Origin: Catellatospora sp. KI3
GTDB lineage: Bacteria; Actinomycetota; Actinomycetes; Mycobacteriales; Micromonosporaceae
Direction of reading: 5' to 3'
DNA length: 64,000 nt
Assembly (NCBI RefSeq): GCF_029948125.1
Contig: NZ_JASAMB010000003.1
Location: forward strand, 186,001 to 250,000
In this document: piece after piece, positions 42,420 through 51,972 of the stretch
How the letters are laid out: the number at the start of each line of letters is the position of its first letter
Position numbering within the stretch: the stretch's first letter is position 1
Program-made: the position numbers and the translations under genes
The notes under the pieces: generated by a model
Seen by the model: the letters and a program-made list of their open reading frames with translations, nothing else
The model's database searches: none
Told to the model about the DNA's origin: nothing

Positions 42420-42458
42420 CGGCAGGGCGGTCACGGGGTTGCCGTGACCGCCCTGCCG
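42420..42458 (-). terminator. Hairpin terminator of the GH43 gene
   Basis: CGGCAGGGCGGTCACGG (42420-42436) and CCGTGACCGCCCTGCCG (42442-42458), perfect 17-bp stem, 5-nt loop, just downstream of the convergent GH43 gene. The gap 42133-42517 holds these two hairpins and no gene. Confidence 0.78.
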
Positions 42459-42517
42459 TGCGTTGCCGGGCCCGCCCCTCCTGAGATCCGCCCAGGAGAA
42501 GGCAGGCGCGATGTCGA

Positions 42518-44479
42518 CTAGCTGGTCCGCACCAGGCTGAAGTCGTCGGCGTACACCCAGTTGCCGGCGTTGGCGTTGGACGTGACGCCGACCTGGACGG
42601 ACCCGTTGGTCACGGTGATGCCGGTGACGCTCACCTGGGTCCAGCTGCCGATCGACTGGCTGATCGAGCGGTTCAGTTCACTGCCGCCGAAGTTCCTGGC
42701 GTACAGCGTCGCGCTCTTCTGCCCGCCGCTGCTCTTCACCCAGGCCGACAGCGTGTACGTGCCGTTGGGCAGCGAGATGTTCTGGTAGGTGTTCGCGGTG
42801 TAGGCCGAGGAAGCGGACTGCGCCATCGACCAGCGGCCGGTGTGCCCGCCGCTGTGGTTGGCGACGTTCGCGGTGCCCGTCCAGCCGGCCATCGTGCTCT
42901 GGGAGACGCGGTCAGCCTCCACGCTCGGGTTGAGCACGTAGTTGTTGCCGCGGCCGACCGACCAGGTACCCGCGGCGGCGTCGACGTTCCACTGGCTGAG
43001 CGAGTGGAAGATCGGCGCCGTGCCGTTGAAGGTAACCGGCACCCAGTCGTTGTAGCCGATGCCGTTGCCGGCGAAGTCGCTCCAGCGGTCGCCGCCGAAG
43101 ACGACGAACGACCCGGACGAGCCCTTGACCTCGAACGCCAGGCCGGTCTGGGTCACGTGCGAGAAGTCGGCGTCGGTGCCCTGCATCACGAACTCGGGCG
43201 AGTAGCCGCTGGCGACCTTGGACGACGTGTTGCAGTACGTGTGCGACGCGTTCCAGCCGTGCAGGTCCGAGGAGCAGATGTAGTAGATGCCGGCGTGCTT
43301 GAACATGATGTTGCCCTCACGCCCGCCGGAGGAGCTGTTGTAGATGTTCGCGGCCGGTTCCACCTGCAGAAAGTCCGAGGGGCGCAGGCGCGCCACGTAC
43401 AGGTGGCTGCGGCCGCTCCGGTTGCTGAAGGCCAGGTACGCCTGCCCGTCGTCGTCGACGAAGACCGACTGGTCGCCGGACATGTCGTTGACGACGTTCG
43501 TGATCTTCGCCTGGGTGGCCGCCCGGGTGAACCGGCCGTTGGGCGTGCTGCTGGTCGCGAAGACCAGTTCGCTGTTGAGCTGGGAGATCAGCACGTACTT
43601 GCCGGTGTTGGGGTTGCGCGCGACCCCGATCCGGCCGACCCAGCCCGCGCCGCCCAGATCCGCAGCGGTCAGCACGTTGCCCTCGAACTTCCAGTGCACC
43701 AGATCGGTGGAGGAGTAGGCGGTGACCGCGTTGAACGACGTGTCGCCGTTCTTGCCGGCGGCGGGGTTGTTGTAGTACGTGACCGCCCCGTTGTACTTGG
43801 CGCCGTACCAGTAGTAGGTGTTGCCGACCTTCAGAACCCCGCCGCCCTGGGAGTAGATCGGGTTGCCGGAGGTGTCCTTCCAGAACACGTCGTTCTGCAG
43901 GGTCGCGGCGTTGGACCCGGGGGAGGGCGTGGGGGTCGGGCTCGGGCCGGGCGTCCGCGTGGGCGTCGGGCTCGGCGCGCTCGTGGGGGTGCCGCTCGGC
44001 GTCGCCGAACCGGAGGGCGCCACCCCGTTGCACGCGGTGCCGTTGAGCGTGAACGTCGCCGGGTCGCCGGGGTAGTCGGCGCCGGGGAAGGTGCCGTTGA
44101 ACCCGATGCTGGTGCTGGCGTTCGTGGCGAGCGAGCCGTTGTAGGCGACGCTGGCGGCGGTGACAGCCTGGCCGGACTGGCTGAAGGCGGCACTCCAGCC
44201 CTCGCCGACCGTCTCGCCGCTGGGCAGGGTGAAGCCCAGCGTCCAGCTCGTGATCGGCGAGCCGAGGTTGGTGATCGAGATGGTCGCGGTGAAGCCGCCC
44301 GGCCAGGAGTTCGCGGTGTAGGCGACCTGGCATCCGGTCGCGGCGTTCGCGCTCGTGGCGAGGCTCACCGCGGCGATGCCGGCGGTGACGACCACTCCGG
44401 TGACCGCGGCGGCGATGCGCTTGCGGGCGCCAGGCGCCCAGCCGGTGCGGCGTGCCGCCCGGCCGTTCGTGTCTGACAT
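42518..44479 (-). CDS. Secreted GH43 (subfamily 24-like) glycosidase with CBM2 and C-terminal CBM
   Basis: 653 residues; ATG 44479 with AGAGG upstream. Twin-Arg-like signal (ARKRIAAAV) to ANA about residue 47, then an N-terminal CBM2 (CQVAYTANSWPGGFTATISI ... NGTAC), a Thr/Pro linker, and a GH43 five-bladed propeller beginning FWKDTSGNPIYSQGGGVLKVGNTYYWYGA, as in GH43_24 exo-beta-1,3-galactanases. Blades include VNDMSGDQSVFVDDDGQAYLAF. A C-terminal beta-sandwich (NPSVEADRVSQSTMAGW) is like CBM4/9. Likely target is plant arabinogalactan. Its promoter copies that of the PL9-type gene. Confidence 0.88.
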   Translation of the reverse strand: MSDTNGRAARRTGWAPGARKRIAAAVTGVVVTAGIAAVSLATSANAATGCQVAYTANSWPGGFTATISITNLGSPITSWTLGFTLPSGETVGEGWSAAFSQSGQAVTAASVAYNGSLATNASTSIGFNGTFPGADYPGDPATFTLNGTACNGVAPSGSATPSGTPTSAPSPTPTRTPGPSPTPTPSPGSNAATLQNDVFWKDTSGNPIYSQGGGVLKVGNTYYWYGAKYNGAVTYYNNPAAGKNGDTSFNAVTAYSSTDLVHWKFEGNVLTAADLGGAGWVGRIGVARNPNTGKYVLISQLNSELVFATSSTPNGRFTRAATQAKITNVVNDMSGDQSVFVDDDGQAYLAFSNRSGRSHLYVARLRPSDFLQVEPAANIYNSSSGGREGNIMFKHAGIYYICSSDLHGWNASHTYCNTSSKVASGYSPEFVMQGTDADFSHVTQTGLAFEVKGSSGSFVVFGGDRWSDFAGNGIGYNDWVPVTFNGTAPIFHSLSQWNVDAAAGTWSVGRGNNYVLNPSVEADRVSQSTMAGWTGTANVANHSGGHTGRWSMAQSASSAYTANTYQNISLPNGTYTLSAWVKSSGGQKSATLYARNFGGSELNRSISQSIGSWTQVSVTGITVTNGSVQVGVTSNANAGNWVYADDFSLVRTS

Positions 44480-44968
44480 GGTTTGCCTCTTTCTGTGGAC
44501 GTAGGGAGTCCACATGGGAATGGGTCATGCGTCGGGAGCGCTCCCAGTTCCCATGTGTCGCTAGTGTTACGGTCGGACAAGAAACTGTCAATTGAGAGTG
44601 CTCGACGCATACCGGCTCTTCGGGGTCCCGGCAGCGGCGAAGTACACCGCGTGATCTGGTGATCCAGCTCGATCGACAGCGGGTGCCGACGACGCGGACC
44701 ACCGCCCACGTGCCGCGCAGCCGGGATGGTCCGGCCGCTGCCCGACGCCCGCGTTGCGTACTTCGTCGGGCATTCCGCTCAGAGCCGGGTGATGCCGCCT
44801 GCACGTGATCGCGCCCTGGCCGCACCGTGGGCCGGCAGGCCGGCGAGCGGCACGGTCAGGGTCGTGGTCGCTCGAGCGCCGTTCGTGGCGTGGATGCCGC
44901 CGACAGGTGAGTCGCAAGATCGGCGACGGGGCGAGGTGCGACGTAGCGGCCGGTCTCCGGAGTCCGGG
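44480..44968. promoter_or_regulatory. GH43 promoter region; rest without a supported gene
   Basis: On the minus strand TTGACA (44591-44586), 16 bp, TAACAC (44569-44564), then the operator at 44546-44533. The stretch 44600-44968 shows no gene I can support. Confidence 0.6.
44533..44546. promoter_or_regulatory. LacI/CebR-type operator before the GH43 gene
   Basis: CGGGAGCGCTCCCA, 13 of 14 bases of TGGGAGCGCTCCCA, placed just after the likely transcription start of the GH43 gene; partner of the site at 40220. Confidence 0.78.
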
Positions 44969-46039
44969 TCAGCTGCGGCCTGGTCGCGGCCGCAGCGGTG
45001 TGCTGTCGCGAAGGACGACCTCGGTGGGGATCTGGACGATCCCGGCAGCGTCGTCGGCCAGGGCGACCCGCATCGCAGCCTGGCCCAGCTCGCGCAGCGG
45101 TATCCGAACCGTGGTGAGGGCCGGCACGACGTCGACCGCCGAGCCGATGTCGTCGAAGCCGGCGACCCCGATGTCTGCGCCCGGAGTGAGCCCGGCATCG
45201 CGGAAGACGGTCATCGCACCGATGGCCATGGTGTCGTTGACCGCGAAGGCGACGTCCACCTCCTCGACCCCCCGCGCGAGCAGCGCACGGGCTCCCGCCG
45301 CGCCCCCGTCGCGGGTGAACGGCACCTCGATCGAGTAACGGGGATCCACGGTCAGGCCTGCCTGCCGCAGGCCGTCGAGGAAACCGGCCCGGCGGTCATG
45401 GGACGTCCGGATGCTGTCGGAGCCGTGGATCACGGCGAACGTCCGGTGCCCCTGCTCTGCCAGCGCCAGCGCCAGTCGCCGGGCTCCGCCGTGGTTGTCG
45501 ATGCACAGCGTGTCGAAGGGCAGGTCGTGCTGGCTGATCAGCGCGACCCGGCCGCCCGCGGTGCGGTACGCGGTCAGCTCGTCGATGAGCTCGGCGCGTG
45601 TTTCGGTGCCGGCGATGCGGCTGCCGGCGATGACGATGGCGCGGGGGCGCTGGCCGCGTAGGGAGCGGACGATCTGCAACTCGAGGTCGGGGGAGCGGTC
45701 GGCGATGGCCATGGTGACGATGAGACCGGCCGCCTCGGCGGCTTCGGTGACGCCGGCGGCGATGGAGGAGAAGTACGGGTCGTCCACGTCGCTGACGACG
45801 AGGGCCGCGGTGCTGGTCGAGCCTCGGGCGATGGCCTGTGCCGACAGGTGGGGGGAGTAGCCCAGCTGCGCCGCGGCGGCGTGCACGCGGGCGACGTTCT
45901 CCGCCCGCACGGTGCGGTCGCTGCCGTTGAGGGCTCGGGACGCCGTGGCATAGGAGACGCCTGCCGCTCGAGCCACGTCGTGCAGCGTGGCCGGCCTGCG
46001 GCGCGCGTTCGCCGGGGGTCCCTCGTTCACGCCGATCAT
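44969..46039 (-). CDS. LacI-family transcriptional regulator 1
   Basis: 356 residues from ATG 46039. HTH: ATLHDVARAAGVSYATASRALNGSDRTV, hinge helix YSPHLSAQAIARG, and a periplasmic-binding-protein-like domain (AALVVSDVDDPYFSSIAAGV ... DVAFAVNDTMAIGAM ... GVAGFDDIGSAVDV). It is back to back with the second LacI gene. It may read the TGGGAGCGCTC or the GGAATACG sites; both families of sites are close, and sequence does not assign them. Confidence 0.93.
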   Translation of the reverse strand: MIGVNEGPPANARRRPATLHDVARAAGVSYATASRALNGSDRTVRAENVARVHAAAAQLGYSPHLSAQAIARGSTSTAALVVSDVDDPYFSSIAAGVTEAAEAAGLIVTMAIADRSPDLELQIVRSLRGQRPRAIVIAGSRIAGTETRAELIDELTAYRTAGGRVALISQHDLPFDTLCIDNHGGARRLALALAEQGHRTFAVIHGSDSIRTSHDRRAGFLDGLRQAGLTVDPRYSIEVPFTRDGGAAGARALLARGVEEVDVAFAVNDTMAIGAMTVFRDAGLTPGADIGVAGFDDIGSAVDVVPALTTVRIPLRELGQAAMRVALADDAAGIVQIPTEVVLRDSTPLRPRPGRS

Positions 46040-46084
46040 TGTGCCACTGGCTGCGCCTGGGTGAGCCTGCCGTGCGGTGTGTGA

Positions 46085-46100
46085 CGGAATACGATTTCCG
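46085..46100. promoter_or_regulatory. LacI-type operator between the two lacI genes
   Basis: CGGAATACGATTTCCG, a palindrome with central CG (GGAA-TACGAT-TTCC). The same element is at 47496 and 53961. Confidence 0.72.
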
Positions 46101-46264
46101 TGCAGGTCGAGCTGCCCACGTGCAGCGACGTCCGCCGCGAGGCGCGGCTCCCGCCGGTCCGAGTTCCGGCGTCCCGGGCGGCGGCAGGCGTACGGCTATC
46201 CTTGGGCCCGCAGCCGCATCCGGTGGCGGCTCCAGGTGCTGTGTGGTCCGAGAGGAACGTTGGC

Positions 46265-47332
46265 GTGCCGCATCCATCCAGGCCGACCGTCACGCTGCAC
46301 GACGTGGCCGCGGCTGCCGGTGTGTCGGTGGCCACGGCGTCGAGGGTGCTCGGTGGCAGCTCGCGCACGGTCGCCCCCGAGTACGAGCGCAAGGTGCTGG
46401 CTGCCGCGGCCGAACTGCGGTACACCTCCGACATGTCGGCGCGCGCCATGCGGCGCAAGAGCGACTCGATCGCGCTGGTCGCCGACGACCTCACCACGCC
46501 CACGATCGGTATCGTGGTCGCCGCGATGGAGCGCCAGGCCCGCACGGTGGAGTCGTTCGTCAGCGTCTCGTCGACCGGCGGCACGCCGGAGCGGCAGTAC
46601 GAGACGGTGCGCACGCTGTGCGCCCTGCGCCCCCAGGCCCTCGTCCTGACCTCGAGCCGGTTCGAGGCCAAGGCGCTGGGCGGGCGGCTGCTCGACGAAC
46701 TTCTGGCCTACGAGCAGCAGGGCGGCCGGGTCGTGGTCTTCGGCAACACCGACATGCCCTTCGACTCGATCACCGTCGACGACCGCGGTTCGGCGCGGCC
46801 GATGGGCGCGCACCTGGCGCAGACCGGCCACCAGCGGGTGGTGATCCTCGCCGGGCCGCGGGACAAGGCCAACGTCAGCGCGCGTACGTCGGGCTTCGTC
46901 GAGGGTCTGCTGTCGGGCGGCGTGGACGCGCAGGATGTGCGCATCGTCAACTGCGAGGTGAGCCGCCAGGGTGGTTTCGACGCCACGACCAGGCTCATCG
47001 AGGAGGGGCTGGGCCAGGTCGAGGCGATCGTCGCGGCCAACGACCTCATCGCGGTCGGAGCCCTGTCGGCCTGCCGGGCGGGCGGGGTCGCCGTGCCGTC
47101 CCGGGTCTCGGTGGCCGGGTTCGACGACATTCAGCTCGCGGTGGACGTCACGCCGCGGCTGACCACCGTGGCGCTGCCGCTGGCCGAGATCGGCGCGGAG
47201 TCGATCCGGCTCGCGCTGGCTCCGCGCTCCGGTGCCGAGGCGCCCGCCGGTCCGGGTGCCGGCGGCCCTACGCGGGAGACGGTGCTGGGCACGCTCGTCG
47301 TGCGCGACAGCACCACCACCCGCACCAGCTGA
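46265..47332 (+). CDS. LacI-family transcriptional regulator 2
   Basis: 355 residues from GTG 46265, with GAGAGGA upstream, placing the HTH (VTLHDVAAAAGVSVATASRVLGGSSRTV) near the N-terminus as usual. Hinge TSDMSARAMRRKSD; effector domain from SIALVADDLTTPTIGIVVAAM to SVAGFDDIQLAVDV. It lies directly upstream of the sugar ABC operon; operators of the GGAATACG type sit before it, before the ABC operon and before the beta-helix gene, so it is the best candidate for the regulator of that regulon and of itself. Confidence 0.93.
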   Translation: MPHPSRPTVTLHDVAAAAGVSVATASRVLGGSSRTVAPEYERKVLAAAAELRYTSDMSARAMRRKSDSIALVADDLTTPTIGIVVAAMERQARTVESFVSVSSTGGTPERQYETVRTLCALRPQALVLTSSRFEAKALGGRLLDELLAYEQQGGRVVVFGNTDMPFDSITVDDRGSARPMGAHLAQTGHQRVVILAGPRDKANVSARTSGFVEGLLSGGVDAQDVRIVNCEVSRQGGFDATTRLIEEGLGQVEAIVAANDLIAVGALSACRAGGVAVPSRVSVAGFDDIQLAVDVTPRLTTVALPLAEIGAESIRLALAPRSGAEAPAGPGAGGPTRETVLGTLVVRDSTTTRTS

Positions 47333-47462
47333 CCCCATCGGCCGTGGATCTGGCCAGGTCAGAAGGTATGTCCGCACGGTAGTCTCCGGGTCCGGCGAGC
47401 TCTCGCCGCAGCCGTGTCGAGGGCATGTCCGGGGAAGGTCCGCGGTCATGGGCCGGAAACAC

Positions 47463-47512
47463 TTGACGGCGCGTCCGCTGGGATGCAGACTGCTGCGGAA
47501 TACGTTTTCCCG
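47463..47512 (+). promoter_or_regulatory. Promoter and LacI-type operator of the sugar ABC operon
   Basis: TTGACG (47463-47468), 17 bp, CAGACT (47486-47491), then CGGAATACGTTTTCCCG (47496-47512) over the likely start of transcription. Confidence 0.75.
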
Positions 47513-47585
47513 GTGATGTTCCGTCGCATCGACTGAGGTCACACCTCGGCTGACGCGTCATCCGTTGCTCATGTGAAGGAGGGTC

Positions 47586-48512
47586 GTGACTGCTCTCAGC
47601 GAGCTCCAGCGGCTCCGCGCTTCCAGGGGCGGCTCTGCCCGCAAGCGGGACAACAAGGCCGCCTTCCTGTTCCTGCTGCCCTGGTTCGCCGGGCTGCTGC
47701 TCATCACCGCCGGCCCGATCGTCATGTCTTTCGGACTCGGCTTCACCGACTACAACCTGATCGAAGCGCCGCAGTTCAACGGCCTGGACAACTTCGAGCG
47801 GATGCTGACCGACGAGCGGCTGCACCACGCGCTCGGCGTCACGTTCACGTACGTGCTGGTCTCCGTGCCGTTGCAGCTGGCCTGCGCCTTGGGGCTGGCG
47901 TTGCTGCTGGACCGCGGCCTGCGCGGGATGTCGTTCTACCGCTCGGCGTTCTACCTGCCGTCGCTGCTGGGCTCCAGCGTCGCGATCGCCGTGCTCTGGC
48001 GGCAGATCTTCGGCGCCGAGGGCATGGTCAACCAGGTCCTGGACCTGATCGGCGTGCAGGGCCGAGGCTGGATCTCCGACCCTGACACGGCGCTGTCGAC
48101 GCTGGTGGTGCTGAACGTCTGGACCTTCGGCGCCCCGATGGTCATCTTCCTGGCCGGGCTGCGCCAGATCCCGGTCATGTACTACGAGGCGGCGTCGGTG
48201 GACGGCGCGCCCAGGTGGATGCAGTTCCGCAAGATCACCCTGCCGCTGCTGTCACCGATCATCTTCTTCAACCTGGTGCTGCAGATCATCCACGCGTTCC
48301 AGTCGTTCACGCAGGCGTTCGTCGTCTCCGGCGGCAGCGGCGGGCCCTCCGACTCGACCCTGTTCTACACGCTCTACCTCTACCAGCGCGGATTCAACAA
48401 CTTCGACATGGGGTACGCCTCGGCGCTCGCCTGGCTCCTGCTGGTGATCATCGGAGCGTTCACCGCCGTCAACTTCTGGGCCGCCAAGCATTGGGTGTTC
48501 TACGATGACTAA
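47586..48512 (+). CDS. Sugar ABC transporter permease (MalF/UgpA type)
   Basis: 308 residues from GTG 47586 with GAAGGAGG upstream. Six membrane spans beginning AAFLFLLPWFAGLLLITAGPIVMSF; the EAA loop reads YYEAASVDGAPRWMQFRKITLPLLSP. It pairs with the downstream permease to import oligosaccharides across the membrane. No ATPase gene is in the operon; actinomycetes commonly use a shared MsiK-type ATPase encoded elsewhere. Confidence 0.95.
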   Translation: MTALSELQRLRASRGGSARKRDNKAAFLFLLPWFAGLLLITAGPIVMSFGLGFTDYNLIEAPQFNGLDNFERMLTDERLHHALGVTFTYVLVSVPLQLACALGLALLLDRGLRGMSFYRSAFYLPSLLGSSVAIAVLWRQIFGAEGMVNQVLDLIGVQGRGWISDPDTALSTLVVLNVWTFGAPMVIFLAGLRQIPVMYYEAASVDGAPRWMQFRKITLPLLSPIIFFNLVLQIIHAFQSFTQAFVVSGGSGGPSDSTLFYTLYLYQRGFNNFDMGYASALAWLLLVIIGAFTAVNFWAAKHWVFYDD

Positions 48513-49398
48513 CCTCGACGCTTCCCCGATCAGGCGCTCCACCCGCCCTGCCGCCGACAGGCGTGACCGGCGGACGGCGGTGCGCACGGCGGCCAAGCAC
48601 CTCGGCCTCATCCTGCTCGCACTGATCATGCTCTACCCGGTGCTGTGGATGGCGGTCAGCTCGCTGCGGCCCAACGACGAGATCTTCCGCAGCCCCGGAC
48701 TGGTCCTGGACGGCCTGCAGGCCGAGAACTACCCCCTGGGCTGGGAGGCGCTCGCCTCGCCGTTCGGGCATTACATGATCAATTCGGCGATCGTCGTGGT
48801 CGGCGCCATCATCGGCAACCTCGTCTCCTGCTCGATGGCGGCCTACGCCTTCGCCCGGCTCGACTTCACGGGCAAGCGCTGGTGGTTCGCGATCATGCTC
48901 GGCACGATCATGCTGCCGATCCACGTGATCATCGTGCCGCAGTACATCATGTTCTCCCAGATCGGATGGGTGAACACGTTCCTGCCGCTGATCGTGCCGA
49001 AGATGCTGGCCACGGATGCGTTCTTCGTCTTCCTGATGGTCCAGTTCATCCGCGGCCTGCCCCGCGAGCTCGACGAGGCCGCCCGTATCGACGGTGCGGG
49101 GCATCCGCGGATCTTCCTGCGGGTCATCCTGCCGCTGATGGTGCCGGCCCTGGCCACCACCACCATCTTCACGTTCATCTGGACCTGGAACGACTTCTTC
49201 AGCCAGCTGATCTACCTGACCGACCCCGACATGTACACCGTCCCGGTCGCGCTGCGCTCATTCGTGGACTCCACGGTCGCCACCTCCTGGGGCTCGATGT
49301 TCGCCATGAGCGTGGTCTCGCTGATCCCCATCTTCCTGGCGTTCCTGATCGGCCAGCGCTTCCTGATCAAGGGCATCGCCACCACCGGGATCAAGTAA
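48505..49398 (+). CDS. Sugar ABC transporter permease (MalG/UgpE type)
   Basis: 297 residues; ATG 48505 overlaps the first permease by 8 nt. An Arg-rich N-terminus is followed by six spans; the EAA loop is LDEAARIDGAGHPRIFLRVILPLMVPA. Second subunit of the importer; the operon continues with the binding protein after 77 bp. Confidence 0.95.
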   Translation: MTNLDASPIRRSTRPAADRRDRRTAVRTAAKHLGLILLALIMLYPVLWMAVSSLRPNDEIFRSPGLVLDGLQAENYPLGWEALASPFGHYMINSAIVVVGAIIGNLVSCSMAAYAFARLDFTGKRWWFAIMLGTIMLPIHVIIVPQYIMFSQIGWVNTFLPLIVPKMLATDAFFVFLMVQFIRGLPRELDEAARIDGAGHPRIFLRVILPLMVPALATTTIFTFIWTWNDFFSQLIYLTDPDMYTVPVALRSFVDSTVATSWGSMFAMSVVSLIPIFLAFLIGQRFLIKGIATTGIK

Positions 49399-49475
49399 CC
49401 AGACCCTGCTCCAGCACCTGCTCACCCGCACCACCCACCCCCGCAGAACGCACCTCCCCCTCGGAAGGACATTTC

Positions 49476-50780
49476 ATGCGATACACCCCTAGCCGCCGGG
49501 CCGCGCTGGCCCTCGCGGTCTCCCTGGCCGCCACGGCCGCGCTGGCCGCCTGCGGCAGCGGCGGCGGCGACGCCTCCGGCGAGCTGACCAAGGACCCGGT
49601 CACCCTCCGCTTCACCTGGTGGGGCTCCGACGCCCGCCACCAGCGCACCCAGCAGGTCATCGACCTGTTCCAGAAGGCGCACCCGAACATCACGGTCAAG
49701 GGCGAGTTCAAGGACTGGAACGGGTACTGGGACAGCCTCGCCACCACGGTCGCCGCCAACGACGCGCCCGACATCATCCAGATGGACGAGCTCTACCTGG
49801 CCTCCTACGCCGAGCGTGGCGCGCTGCTCGACCTCGGCACGGCGAGCAAGTACCTGCCCACGGCCGACTTCGACCCCAACGCCCTGGGCACCGGCCAGAT
49901 CGGCGGCAAGCAGTACGCGCTGCCGGTCGGCCTGTCCACCTACGCCGTCGTCGTCAACACCGACCTGCTGGCCCAGTACAACATCCCCGTCCCCGACGAT
50001 GCCACCTGGACCTGGGACGACCTCAAGACCATCGGCGGACAGATCTCCAAGGCCAGCGGCGGCAAGGTCACCGGCGTGCAGTCGTGGGGCTTCGACGCCG
50101 GCGGCGTCAACATCTGGGCCCGCCAGGCCGGCGCGTCGCTCTACGACGACAAGGGCGACGTCGCCATCCCGCCGCAGGTTCTCGCCGCCTACTGGCAGTA
50201 CCTGGCGGACCTCGCCAAGGACGGCGTCGCACCGGCCCCGTCGGTGAGCATCGAGCGCGCCGGAGCCGGCCTCGACCAGTCCGGCACCGCGACCAACACC
50301 TCGGTGTTCGCCACCTGGTGGAACACCCAGCTCACCTCGCTGGCCAAGGCCAGCGGCAAGAACCTCAAGCTCCTCCGGCTGCCCGGTGAGGCGCAGACCG
50401 CGGGCGCGTACTACAAGCCGTCGATGTTCTGGTCCGTCTCGTCGCGGTCCAAGCACCCGGCCGAGTCGGCCCTGTTCGTGGACTTCCTCGCCAACAGCCA
50501 GCAGGCCGCCGACATCCTGCTGACCGACCGCGGCGTGCCCGCCAACACCAAGATCCGGGCAGCGATCACGCCGAAGCTCACGGCCACCGACAAGGCCGCT
50601 GCGGAGTTCCTCGACTCCGTCAAGGTCAGCAAGCCGCCGCGCGTGACGCCCAACGGGGCCAGCGGGATCGAGGCGATCCTCAAGCGCTACACCGAGGAGG
50701 TCCTCTTCGGGCGGATGACCCCGCAGCAGGCGGCCGAGAAGTTCATCGCCGAGCTGCAGGCAGAGATCAAGGCAGCCTGA
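49476..50780 (+). CDS. Sugar ABC transporter solute-binding lipoprotein
   Basis: 434 residues; ATG 49476 with GGAAGGAC upstream. Signal with twin Arg and lipobox LAAC (C27) then GSGGGDASG. The mature protein has the extracellular solute-binding family 1 pattern (TLRFTWWGSDARHQRTQQVIDLFQKAHPNI, DIIQMDELYLASYAERGALLDL). It delivers an oligosaccharide, plausibly pectin- or rhamnogalacturonan-derived given its neighbours, to the two permeases. Confidence 0.93.
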   Translation: MRYTPSRRAALALAVSLAATAALAACGSGGGDASGELTKDPVTLRFTWWGSDARHQRTQQVIDLFQKAHPNITVKGEFKDWNGYWDSLATTVAANDAPDIIQMDELYLASYAERGALLDLGTASKYLPTADFDPNALGTGQIGGKQYALPVGLSTYAVVVNTDLLAQYNIPVPDDATWTWDDLKTIGGQISKASGGKVTGVQSWGFDAGGVNIWARQAGASLYDDKGDVAIPPQVLAAYWQYLADLAKDGVAPAPSVSIERAGAGLDQSGTATNTSVFATWWNTQLTSLAKASGKNLKLLRLPGEAQTAGAYYKPSMFWSVSSRSKHPAESALFVDFLANSQQAADILLTDRGVPANTKIRAAITPKLTATDKAAAEFLDSVKVSKPPRVTPNGASGIEAILKRYTEEVLFGRMTPQQAAEKFIAELQAEIKAA

Positions 50781-50871
50781 CCCCGAGGGGTGGGCGCGCG
50801 GCCGGCGCGCCCACCCCGCATCCCGATCCCGCACGGGAACAAGCACACGTGACAAGGAGCAGCAGGACGTC

Positions 50872-51972
50872 ATGTCCCATCCCAGATACCGCACGGCGAT
50901 CGTCGGCACCGGAGGCATCGCCGCCGCCCATGCCCAAGCCCTGCGCGACCACGACGACCGCGCCGAGCTGGCCGCCGTCGTCGACGTGGACCCCGCGCGG
51001 GCCCGGGACTTCGCCGCCGCCTGGGGCGTGCCGAAGGTCTATGCGAGCCTGACCGAACTGCTGCGCGACGAACCCGTGGACCTCGTCCACCTGTGCACGC
51101 CACCGGCATCGCACGCGCCGCTGGCCCTGCAGTGCCTGCAGGCCGGCGTCACCGTCCTGGTGGAGAAGCCCCCGACCCTGTCGCTGGCCGAACTCGACAC
51201 CCTCGCGGGGGCCGCCCGGCAGTCCGGTGCCCACGTCGCCACGGTGTTCCAGCACCGCTTCGGCGCCGGGGCGCTGCGGCTGCGGGCCATGGCCCGAGCC
51301 GGGCAGCTGGGCCGCTCGCTGCTGGCGACCTGTGTGACGCAGTGGTACCGCGACGACGCCTACTTCGACGTCCCCTGGCGCGGACGGTGGGAGACCGAAG
51401 GCGGCGGGCCGACGATGGGCCACGGCATCCACCAGTTCGACCTGCTGCTCTCGGTGCTCGGGCCGTGGGAGACGGTCACCGCCGTCGCCGCCCGCCGGGC
51501 CCGCCGCATCGAGACCGAAGACGTGTCGATGGCACTGGTGACCTTCGCCGACGGCACGGTGGCCTCCGTCGTCAACTCCGTCGTCTCGCCCCGGCAGACC
51601 TCGGCACTGCGCTTCGACTACGAACACGCCACCGTCGAACTCGAACACCTCTACGGCTACCGCGACGACGACTGGACGGTGACCGCGGCACCCGGCCACA
51701 CCGACGTCGAGACACAGTGGCGGTTGTCTCGCACCGACGGAACCAGCGGCCATGCCGGGCAGCTGGCAGCCGTCTACGACGCGCTCGACGCGGGTTCGCC
51801 GCCGCCGGTGACGCTCGCCGACACCAGGCAGACGGTCGAGTTCATCGCCGCCCTGTACGCGTCCGCGTTCACCGGCGAACGCGTCCACAGCGGGCAGATC
51901 GGCCCCGACAGCCCCTTCGCCCAGGCGATGAACGGAACAGGAACCCCATGGCAGGCAGTGACCGTCCGATGA
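50872..51972 (+). CDS. Gfo/Idh/MocA-family oxidoreductase
   Basis: 366 residues; ATG 50872 with AAGGAGC upstream. Rossmann start AIVGTGGIAAAHAQAL, the EKP motif VEKPPTLSLAEL near residue 100, and the C-terminal beta-sheet domain with GHGIHQFDLLL (catalytic His). It oxidises or reduces a sugar carbon with NAD(P). Its stop overlaps the next start (ATGA). Confidence 0.93.
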   Translation: MSHPRYRTAIVGTGGIAAAHAQALRDHDDRAELAAVVDVDPARARDFAAAWGVPKVYASLTELLRDEPVDLVHLCTPPASHAPLALQCLQAGVTVLVEKPPTLSLAELDTLAGAARQSGAHVATVFQHRFGAGALRLRAMARAGQLGRSLLATCVTQWYRDDAYFDVPWRGRWETEGGGPTMGHGIHQFDLLLSVLGPWETVTAVAARRARRIETEDVSMALVTFADGTVASVVNSVVSPRQTSALRFDYEHATVELEHLYGYRDDDWTVTAAPGHTDVETQWRLSRTDGTSGHAGQLAAVYDALDAGSPPPVTLADTRQTVEFIAALYASAFTGERVHSGQIGPDSPFAQAMNGTGTPWQAVTVR

